Shown in pieces: positions 44,580-53,005 of a DNA stretch of 64,000 nucleotides (positions are counted from its first letter, which is position 1; each line of letters opens with the position of its first letter). The DNA lies in contig BCIA01000006.1 of the NCBI GenBank assembly GCA_001599815.1, positions 250,961 through 314,960 of the forward strand, written 5' to 3'. The position numbers and the translations under genes are program-made. Source of the DNA: Furcasterigmium furcatum (Eukaryota > Ascomycota > Sordariomycetes > Glomerellales > Plectosphaerellaceae). The notes beneath the pieces are model-generated. The model worked only from the letters and a program-made list of their open reading frames with translations. It searched no databases and had not been told where the DNA came from.

Positions 44580-45161
44580 ATGGCTCCAATTACGCCACGC
44601 ACCGCCGCCATGGCTTGCCTCTCTGAACGGCCCAACAACCGCCTTCTGCTCGACAACATACCTACATCGCCGAAGAACCAGAGAGCGGCGAGTCTGCTAT
44701 CGTTTGATCCTCTCTTTGATCCCTCAACTCAACCAGCCTTGCCCCAGCCTCTTACTCCCCACAAACCCCCGAGCCTCTGGAGGAGATACGCTGCCAGAAT
44801 GGTGCACCTCTCTCCGGGCCCAATCGAGCCAAGGTCAAGTCAACAAGGACAGGATGCGAATCATCGGCAAACGGCCCCACAGACTTTCTCCCAGTTGGTG
44901 AGGTTTCTTCTGGAACTCCGTTTCCGCATCTGGGATGCCATCTCTCCCAATCTGAAGCATAATGGTCGGGTACGCAGCCTTTTCGTCGACCGTCCGCTGT
45001 CCACCGGCTGTCAGTCTTCAGCACCTTGGCCCACTCCGAGCTCCTCGGCATGCATCCCGTCGACCAGTGCTGACAAGTCGCTTCACACGGCATGGGCTGG
45101 GCGAGTTGGCGACCCACAGCCGACCTTGTCTTCGGGGGGACGACCGTGGGTCGGAATATGA
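44580..45161 (+). CDS. 2EXR-domain protein fragment 2 (probably decaying)
   Basis: A 193-residue ORF from ATG 44580. The N-terminus is Pro/Ser-rich and disordered. Residues about 102-135 read QTFSQLVRFLLELRFRIWD followed by AISPNLKHNGRVRSLFVD, the beginning of a 2EXR domain. It is similar in protein and DNA to the minus-strand fragment at 33645-34001 (both encode RFRIWDxISPNLKHxGRV). After residue about 135 the frame becomes low-complexity, while sequence in the +3 frame continues with MDALPGFTTFGPAPLLPLR. This suggests a frameshift or an unrecognised intron. Function unknown; 2EXR proteins are abundant in Sordariomycetes and uncharacterised. Confidence 0.45.
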   Translation: MAPITPRTAAMACLSERPNNRLLLDNIPTSPKNQRAASLLSFDPLFDPSTQPALPQPLTPHKPPSLWRRYAARMVHLSPGPIEPRSSQQGQDANHRQTAPQTFSQLVRFLLELRFRIWDAISPNLKHNGRVRSLFVDRPLSTGCQSSAPWPTPSSSACIPSTSADKSLHTAWAGRVGDPQPTLSSGGRPWVGI

Positions 45162-47848
45162 CCTCCATGGATGCCCTCCCGGGATTTACGACCTTCGGCC
45201 CAGCACCCCTCCTCCCACTCCGCGTAACACCCGTCGTCTTCGCAATGGCAGAGCGCAGCAGAGAAAATGGCACAGGCACACACCGCGTCCCGTTCGATCT
45301 TCAACTCTCGCCCTTCTCTACGAGACCCGTCACGCTGTAACGCGAAGTCCCCAGTCCTCAAGTGGACACGCTTGAGCATTGTCCAGTCAAAAGAAAGGGG
45401 CAGAAACGTCGGACGGGAACGGGTCCGAGACAACGGCTTTGCCCTTGATACTTTCTTCTGTCTTCCCGACGAGAACCCTCCATCAGCACATGACCCTCCA
45501 TGCCTGCAGTCTCCACATGTCACGTTTGATCTCGTGATCCAACGGCGAACATCTCCGCCCCGACCCATCCCACTGGATACCCAGGCTGACGAAGAATAAC
45601 TGTCACTGCGCCTGAGACTCCTTCCGGGCTGCCTTCCACAATCTCGGCATTCTTGGCTCTCCGCGGGCGAGAGCAGCTGATTGTCTGACCTCTCCATTGA
45701 CTTGGGCATGCACACGCTCGCGTTGATCGCTGTCCCGAGACAGGCACTGTCAAGTCTTGTGGTGCCAGCATCACCATTTAATTAACCTTTTGGTAGACCT
45801 CGCTGACACCTCCCGATAGTACTCGAAGGACTCGAATGGAATCAATCATCCAGTTAGAACGATTTGTTACGGCCGAGAGTGTCGGGCGACCCGGCTCTTC
45901 TACCGATTCTCGCCAGCCGTCGGCCCACGCATGATGAAATGTCCACTATGCAGCGACAGTTCGTGGTCGGTGGCGAGATGTTCGTTCCAGAGATATTGGT
46001 CTCCGACGCACAGAGTTCCTTTCTTGGGGCCACTGTATTTCGAAGGCTTGATATCAGCTTATCGCCACTGGACATGTGCGGCATCGTCCCTGTTCCAGTA
46101 TCTCACGATAAAGACCATGATGCATGTGTCTAGCACACCAACAGCCCACGACGCAAACCCCGCATCAACACCAAACGCCCTGAGAATGGGCCTTGTCTGC
46201 GCAACCGCTACCCCCACATCCCGCCATTCGCAAGGAGCTGTCCCGAGCGGCTCTCGTGTGCCAAAGCACAAGAAACGGTCTCTTCTGGGTGCATTTGTGT
46301 TTTGACTGAGAAACTAGGAGCTCGGACAGGTCACCTGGCGCTAGTCCAGCGTTGCCAGAGTCGCGCTCTGCCCCAACGACTCGCTCCCGACTGCTCTATG
46401 GCTTGTTTGCGTCCTACATTGTGGCAATGGTATCCGAGGATGCAAGAGTCACCGCTAGTGTCTCGATGTCAATTTGAAGCAGGCCTTGGGGAAAAGTTCT
46501 GGCTCAACTAGCCTGTCATGGGCGTCTCGTGGCGAAATCAATGCAATTGTGATGGGAAAAGGTGGCATCGACAGAGTACAGGAATTTGCAGAATCTGTAC
46601 TGGTATATGTAGGAACCACGATCGAAGACCATGGGTCTCATGTCCCCTCTTCCTCAAGGCTTCCCCTGAGCGTGCGTTCACGAGATTGAAGTCATGCTGG
46701 CTTTTCTCTCGTTCGTTCAACACCCTCGGTGCCCTGGCTGCTCCAATGTCCCCAACCAGCCATTCCGAAATGCTCCAGACCTTGGTTCCCATCTGTTGAG
46801 GTCATGCAGGGGTGATGTCCACGTTGGCAGCACCAACGGACATGCCACCAAGAGACTCGAAGCTGAGGGACCACCCGTTCCACAAACTGGCTCGAGTACC
46901 TTGAATCCAGGGGTCGTCAGGCCCGAGGAAGGCTGTGTGGTGTTTCTCGATTTTTGGGGGGCCCATTGAGAGGCTTCGTTCTGCATGGTTCTCCAGAGTG
47001 AGTAGCGGCAATCTGCCTTCTTGGGCCTCGCTACCTACTTAGGTACCTACTGTTGCATGCATGTTGACAAACGTGGCAGTCGCATATCAGAGTGGCAGGC
47101 CGGCTCCCAATTTGTGGGGAGGGGAAAGACAGAAGGAAAGCGGCATCAGATGGTCGTTCCAGGACTCCCGCTTGGCGTGTCCATCGTGACCGGTGGCCTC
47201 TCGGTACCTAGGTACAGCATGTGCTTGGCCCCTTCCTCATGTTGCACACTGACAGGCGTGACAGTCGCATGCCATGACGGCATGCCTCCACTTTGGGGGT
47301 CAGATGGAAGGGACACTGGAAGAGGCGGGAAAGAACGACGGTGCCGAGACGGCCCCTCCCCCATTCGTGTGACATGGGGAGCGGAGCATCTGGGACATTC
47401 TCTTCTCTTCTGCAAAGGATCTCGGAAAGAGAGAGAAAAAGAAGAGATCCAAGAGGAGTATCCCTGGTTTACGTCTGTGTGAAGCAACTGTGCTAATTGT
47501 GAGACGTCAGAAACCTCCGATACCTGATCGTATGTGTGACGAGAATTCCACACCGTGCTTGGCTTGTGCTGCTCCGAACCGCACCGAAGACACCTCGCGC
47601 TCTTCCAGAGAGTTTCCCGAAGCCAGCTTGCGACTTTGTCCAAGTGTGGTCTTGTCACTGAACGCCGTGGACTGATTTGCTGGGCTCGCCTAACAAGCGT
47701 GGGCAATCAGTTGGGCCACTTCCTTGTGAAGTCAGGCGGTGATCTTGCTGGACTGGCGTACTGCAGTGCAGAAGGCCTGGGCAAGCGGATGTGAGCGAGC
47801 AGGGTTTGTTGAGAAGAGCACCGAGCAAGAAAGCACGACGACGATACG
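45162..47848. other. Intergenic region before the zinc-module gene
   Basis: No supported gene. A degenerate duplication of about 180 bp links 47030-47130 with 47203-47310 (shared GTACCTA, ATGTTG, ACAGTCGCAT/GCAGTCGCAT and GTGGGGA/TTGGGGG blocks). The last 60 nt before 47849 form a short 5' leader. Confidence 0.35.
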
Positions 47849-50800
47849 ATGCCTCGCAAGGTGATCAAGAAGCAGGCCAACTACGGCCAGGACATCAGGT
47901 CCTTCTTCGGGCCCCCTCCTGCTCCTCCCGTCAACGTGGACTCGAAGGATAAGAACAAGGCTGTCGACCCCAACCCGCCGGTCGACATCAAAGGCAAGGG
48001 GAAGGCCGTTGACCCGGTCCTTGTGACGCCCCAGACCGTCAAGTCTGCCAGTCAGGTGGCTGCCACGACCCTCCGCCGCAGCTCGCGTGTGTCGAGGCCC
48101 GCGTCTCTCTGGCCCCAGTTTGTCACGCCGTTGACCGAAGACGGAGATGATGACGGGTCCTCTGCGGTTGTCGAAAGCCCATTGAAGGGGTATGCCAAAG
48201 ACGAGGACGTCGTCGAAACCGATGACTCGGAAGGTTTCGAAGACGAAGCTGATGACTCGGATGGCTCCGAAGACGAAACCGATGACTCGGATGGCTCCGA
48301 AGACGGCGACGTCAGCTTCGAGGAAGTTGATGATGAGCATGAACACCATGCTCATGAGGAAGAGTTTGTCGGACTCGAAGAAGAAAACTTCGACGATGGC
48401 GGGGAGTTTGACCCCATGCTTCATGACCTCGACGATGACAATGAGTCCGTCGTAGATGAAGAGGCAATCGCCGATGACGATTTCCTCGACAACATCATGG
48501 AGGTGTCCCCGGAGAGCCTGGGGGCCGTCCTTCTGGAACCGGAAGTTACCGGCCAGAAGCGTGGCCGATCCGCCAAGGACAACAGCGAGAAGCCGAAGAA
48601 GCGGTGCCGAGTGGCAGATCTCGGAGGCGTTGACATGTGGCTGGAGCGGTTCAATGCCACATACCCCTTGAATGAACGTGACGAGGAGAACGTCCAGCGC
48701 TTCCGGGAGAAGTTTGGTGCCATGGTCAAGCGGATGTGCAATTGGGCCGCCGGCGAAGGGCTCGCTCCCGGAGAGGTCACCCAGTGGTTCAAGCTGCTAA
48801 AGGAGGACCGCGAGATCAGCAGGGGCTTCAGAAACTTCCTTGGTCGGTCTGATCCTGAAGAGCTGTCACAGGAGATCTTCGATCACATGCCTCTTCGCTC
48901 TCAAGAGGTCCTGGGACGCCAGCACCTTCAACCATTGGAGTTGTTGGACATGCCCGAAGTGACAAATGAGTTCCAGGAGCGGCTCACGTACCTGGATGTC
49001 CCGACGCGTCTGAACAGTGACGATATCGTGCGTGTGAAACGCTCGAAGCGATCTGTCCAGAAGCGTCTCAAGCGAGGCGCCAGCCGCTTGTCGTCCAAGG
49101 AGACCAAGGTCTACGGTGGCTCGTCGAACAACCAGATGGGGGGCGGTCTGCGCGTCTCCAGGCACGAGTCCATCTCCAACAGGAGCGAAGCTGCGGAGAA
49201 TGGCGGTGCCCACCACCGATTCATATCTCAGAGCGATGTACTCTGCAATTTTCGGGCGGTTGGAATGTGGCAAAACGTCTTGCTCCCCGGCAGGGCCGAG
49301 AACGGCTGCCAGGACACCACGAGGATGTTGCCTGTTGCTCTCGAAGGTTTCATTCTCATCTTCCTGAACCTTTATGACAGGCGTCACACGGTGCCCAGCA
49401 AGTACGCGCCAGGACCGTCATTCGACTTGGCTGAGCGGCTTCGTGAGGGTCTTGATCTCCCCGACTTCAGCGCCAGCAGCCTCAACAACGCTCTCCCATT
49501 TGCCCAGGGCGTTTCGGGTGGCTTCAAGCGGGTGACGGAGTGCGCTTGGTGTTGTCGTCCAAAGGACCCGACTCCTGGCGACCCCTTTGGTGTCAACATC
49601 CGCGCTTGGCGGTGTCCAGAGGGGCCCTGGGGGCCGCGCGTCTGTAGGCCATGTATGACCTCCTGGCGTGAGAAAGGCCAGCAGCCAACACGTCGGGGCT
49701 TGCCTAACGGTATGTTTGGTTACGAGTACCGTGACGTACATCATGTCAATACATGCTTTTTTGACCGTCAAAATGTGAAGCCGCGATGTCAGAATCACGC
49801 GTGTGCGGTCGAATTTGTGGCTGGCTGCACCATCTTCGGGTTAGAGAATGGGGCGCGTTGCAAGAGGTGCAACGAGCATCGCCGCCTGCACAAGGTTGAA
49901 TGGACACCTGAGGCCGTCTTCGAGAGCGATGATGGACCCTGGGACTGCCAATACTGCGGCGATGAAGGCCTCTTCGACGGTATGGCGTTATGGGATGAGA
50001 AAATGGCTTGTTCCGACTGCAACGCGAACTTATGTAGTTTTGGTGTCGCCGAGCGCCAGACTGGTACGGCAATCCACACCAGGGCCTCGTGCGGAAATGC
50101 GGCATGTATTTCAAGGTGCGACCACGGCCATTCTCAGGCGAAGAGTCTCATCAGGGACTCGCTGCAGAACACATGGTTGTGTCTGGCTTGTGACTGGAGC
50201 CATGCAGTCTTGGGCAGGGATTTATCTTTGACTGACGATCGGGAAGACATCGAAGAGAGCTTCCAAGAAGCAAATCCATCGGGCCCCATCGTGCATCACG
50301 CGCACAACGAGACTCAGTGTGCCTCATGTGGCCACTTTGCGACCTTCTGGAGCTGGACTCGTTTGGATGGCTCCACGTTCCTGTGCAGCATGTGCTCTCA
50401 GTCCGATAGGTGTTCCAATCCAGAGTGTGACTACAACCCTGCTCTCGCCGCGCAAGGAATGAGGGCGGGGGGGCTCTGCGAGCGATGTAGAACTTGGACA
50501 AACAAAAAGGGCAAGAACCGGCAAGGCCAGAACCGTCCAGCCAAAATGAAGATCAAAAAGCCTCGCGAGAGCGACGACTCCAACGCACCGAGGTGTGGAA
50601 ACTGTGGTAAGACGCACTCAGGGACGGAGAGGACCCATTTGAAGGGCAAATTCCATGGCACTCGTTGTGGTGACCCGTCGGCGCTCCGTTGCCAGCGATG
50701 CTACGTGTACAACCGGAAGCATGGAGAGGAGTGGTCGCAAGCCAAGGTGACGGCGGCTCGAAAGAGGAACCATTCCAAGGCGTCCAAAGGCGTGGCACAG

Positions 50801-50983
50801 AAATGCCGAAATCCCAACTGTCACAGAGACGACAGTAACTTCGCTGGACATTTCTACAATGAGGGATCGGACATGCGTTGTGATGGGTGCTACCATTACA
50901 CGATGAAGAAAAAGCGCAAGCTCGGCGTCATTGTGGAGCGGCCGAAGGAGCTGTGCATCAAGCGGTGCAAGCTCGACAAGTAG
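47849..50983 (+). CDS. Large intronless protein with an array of GATA-like four-cysteine modules
   Basis: 1044 residues from ATG 47849. The N-terminus has an IxxFF core (QDIRSFFGPPP, 14-24) similar to PIP boxes. An acidic region (about 110-230) includes a 30-bp/10-residue tandem repeat. A basic KPKKRCR (about 250) may be an NLS. The middle (255-560) is helical and charged with no recognised domain. From Cys565 to about 1015 there are about eight modules of the form Cys-x2/4-Cys ... Cys-x2-Cys, e.g. CQYCGDEG with CSDCN, CASCGHF with CSMCS, CGNCGKTH with CQRCYVYNRKHG, and CRNPNC with CDGCYHY. The CxxCYxY/CxxCxxW endings resemble GATA-type fingers. It ends in a Lys/Arg-rich tail. DNA binding in the nucleus is inferred; I cannot name the family. 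It is the only convincing long gene in the 34-64 kb region. Confidence 0.75.
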   Translation: MPRKVIKKQANYGQDIRSFFGPPPAPPVNVDSKDKNKAVDPNPPVDIKGKGKAVDPVLVTPQTVKSASQVAATTLRRSSRVSRPASLWPQFVTPLTEDGDDDGSSAVVESPLKGYAKDEDVVETDDSEGFEDEADDSDGSEDETDDSDGSEDGDVSFEEVDDEHEHHAHEEEFVGLEEENFDDGGEFDPMLHDLDDDNESVVDEEAIADDDFLDNIMEVSPESLGAVLLEPEVTGQKRGRSAKDNSEKPKKRCRVADLGGVDMWLERFNATYPLNERDEENVQRFREKFGAMVKRMCNWAAGEGLAPGEVTQWFKLLKEDREISRGFRNFLGRSDPEELSQEIFDHMPLRSQEVLGRQHLQPLELLDMPEVTNEFQERLTYLDVPTRLNSDDIVRVKRSKRSVQKRLKRGASRLSSKETKVYGGSSNNQMGGGLRVSRHESISNRSEAAENGGAHHRFISQSDVLCNFRAVGMWQNVLLPGRAENGCQDTTRMLPVALEGFILIFLNLYDRRHTVPSKYAPGPSFDLAERLREGLDLPDFSASSLNNALPFAQGVSGGFKRVTECAWCCRPKDPTPGDPFGVNIRAWRCPEGPWGPRVCRPCMTSWREKGQQPTRRGLPNGMFGYEYRDVHHVNTCFFDRQNVKPRCQNHACAVEFVAGCTIFGLENGARCKRCNEHRRLHKVEWTPEAVFESDDGPWDCQYCGDEGLFDGMALWDEKMACSDCNANLCSFGVAERQTGTAIHTRASCGNAACISRCDHGHSQAKSLIRDSLQNTWLCLACDWSHAVLGRDLSLTDDREDIEESFQEANPSGPIVHHAHNETQCASCGHFATFWSWTRLDGSTFLCSMCSQSDRCSNPECDYNPALAAQGMRAGGLCERCRTWTNKKGKNRQGQNRPAKMKIKKPRESDDSNAPRCGNCGKTHSGTERTHLKGKFHGTRCGDPSALRCQRCYVYNRKHGEEWSQAKVTAARKRNHSKASKGVAQKCRNPNCHRDDSNFAGHFYNEGSDMRCDGCYHYTMKKKRKLGVIVERPKELCIKRCKLDK
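48221..48306 (+). repeat. 30-bp in-frame acidic tandem repeat
   Basis: Three 30-nt units (starting 48221, 48251 and 48281), each coding for a variant of DDSDGSEDET. The last two are identical over 26 nt, implying recent expansion. Confidence 0.9.
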
Positions 50984-51326
50984 GCAGACACGGGAAGCAT
51001 GCAGTGCGAGACCGTGGCCATCTGCCTCGAAGATGTGACGATGCGTTTTCAGACCAAGGGCGTGGGCCCGCGAACGGTCGAATGTGATGTGACAGCTGGT
51101 GCCTAGGGACTGCAGGCCCAGTTTCCTTTTAAAAATGAATTACTTTTTTGGGGGGCCGGACGCTGAATTGGTTAGGGCGTTCGGTGCCGGCGGTTGACGA
51201 TGAGTTCCACCTCTACGTGGTGTTGACTATGAGTACCCGTGAACGGGACGGGGAAACTAAGAGAACTCGGACTGACAAGGACAGTGCCTGGTGGCAGCGC
51301 TGGCGACGCTGCGCCGGAGATAAACT

Positions 51327-51424
51327 GCTCGACTGGCGATGCTCGACTGGCGATGCTCGACTGGCGATGCTCGACTGGCGATGCTCGACTGGCGATGCTC
51401 GACTGGCGATGCTCGATTGGTGAC
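51327..51424. repeat. 14-bp tandem repeat, seven units
   Basis: Unit GCTCGACTGGCGAT, six perfect copies and a seventh with changes at its end. The unit length is not a multiple of three, so the array shifts frame at every unit and cannot encode a simple repeat peptide. Confidence 0.95.
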
Positions 51425-51556
51425 GCAACGACCAGGCGCCCGCCCAATGTGGTGCGGATCGGGAGGGGAGGAGGAGGGGAGGAAGAGAGGGAGGGGAGGG
51501 GATCAACCACACACGACAATTCGGCTCAACGGCGAACGCGGCGGACTTCGGCATTC

Positions 51557-51728
51557 GGGCACAAGCACCCACCACGGGCTTCCCGTCCCCGGGCACGAGC
51601 ACCCACACGGGCTTCCCGTCTCCGGGTACGAGCACCATCATCACGGGCTTCCCGTCTCCGGGCACAAGCACCCACCACGCGCGCTTCCCGTCTGCGGGCA
51701 CGAGCACCATCATCACGGGCTTCTCACC
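51557..51728. repeat. Minisatellite, 33-36 bp units, five copies
   Basis: Five units with the pattern GGGCACRAGCACC...CACGGGCTTCCCGTCTCC. They alternate between a CACC-type and a CATCATCACGGG-type middle, suggesting duplication of a two-unit block. Confidence 0.9.
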
Positions 51729-52763
51729 ACAGGCGTTCGCTTCATCTTCTGAACGCTTCGACTGCAGGCGTCAATATCACATGCTCAGAATCATCACCCT
51801 GCAAGGGCACCAAAAAAAAAAACTAGCCCCAAGCCTGTCATTCGCATTGTCACCAAAGACGCCTCGGCCTGGCCCTGTCATTCGACTCGGAACCAGTGCT
51901 GATCATAGCACCTTTGCATCTGTGCCAATGAAGACACGCTCGACTAGCCAACCAGCCCTGTCTTCGCCAAGCCCCACCCCCGCCACAGCCGAAACTGGAC
52001 ATGTCAAATTTCTCTCTTTCACGACCAAGCTCAGGCGGCCGACACGAGCACCTGAGCACACGAGCACCCACACACCCAGGCACCAAGCATCCACAAAATA
52101 AGGCTCAAGCCTCGGTCCTAGCCTTGTTGCTGTCGAAGATTTGCGGAGATCGCCTCCTTCCAGCATGGCACCAATTCGGCCTCCTCTGCTCAACGGCCTG
52201 TCCAGCTTATCCCCGTCCGTGTCCGCTGTCGCCGATCCGCGAACTTCCACTGGGAAGTCTCGATTGTCACAACATCAAGAGTCCAGCAGCTCACCTGTCG
52301 CACCAACAACAACACTGTTTTTGTCAGCATCACAAGAGATCAATGCGCAGCAACAGACAACGACAAAAGTACACTGCGTTACCCTCTCGCATCCATCATC
52401 CACAAATGCGCCGCGCAGATGACACGCGACCATCACATTCGCCGTCCGCTCGTCAAGGGCAACCACCTGACAGCAGACACCGCTGCTTTGCCTCTGTCTA
52501 TTCACCACCTGCCATCAATCTACCTACCTGCCATCAGGGTCTGCCATCATGTCACACACGTACAACTCGCAAGATTCGTCCGACTGCAACCTTGAGAAGT
52601 CATCCTTGCAACATCGCAAACGATTTCAACCCACTGGCACATCAATTCTTCACCAATCATGGCAGAATGGCAATGGACATGCAACATCACGACTCTTGAC
52701 ATCGAGCTTCTTCAGCACCCACCGCCCCGGATTCCCTGGATTCCCTGGATTTGTGTCGAGCTG

Positions 52764-53005
52764 CCAAGGCTTCCTGGACCCGGCGGGATCAGAGGGATCT
52801 CGCGGCGGGGTCGGAAGATGGGGCGAGCTGGCGACACGGCTGCTATCGCCAAGGCTTCCTGGACCCGGCGGGATCGGAGGGATCTCGCGGCGGGGTCGGA
52901 AGATGGGGCGGGCAGGACACACCACCAGCTGCCGACGCCATGCTTCCTGGACCCGGCGGGATCGGACGCATCTCGAGGGTGGGGTCGAAGATCGGGCGAG
53001 CAGCC
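52764..53005. repeat. Tandem repeat, 85-90 bp units, three copies
   Basis: Each unit contains GGCTTCCTGGACCCGGCGGG or a close variant, then ATCTCG, a GGGGTCGGAAGATSGGGCG block and a variable spacer. The units begin near 52764, 52849 and 52938. A 9-bp TTCCCTGGA repeat lies just upstream at about 52730-52752. Confidence 0.9.

Noticed and set aside
51152..51225. tRNA-like head (CGC-TGAATTGGTTAGG-GCG D-arm-like motif) after the zinc-module gene
   Set aside because: No acceptor pairing, no anticodon stem and only a poor B box (GAGTTCCACC). It could be a decayed tRNA or SINE head but is not supportable.
52001..52699. 232-codon ORF in the CA-rich region
   Set aside because: CA-rich sequence lacks stops in several frames at once; the peptide is His/Ser/Pro noise.
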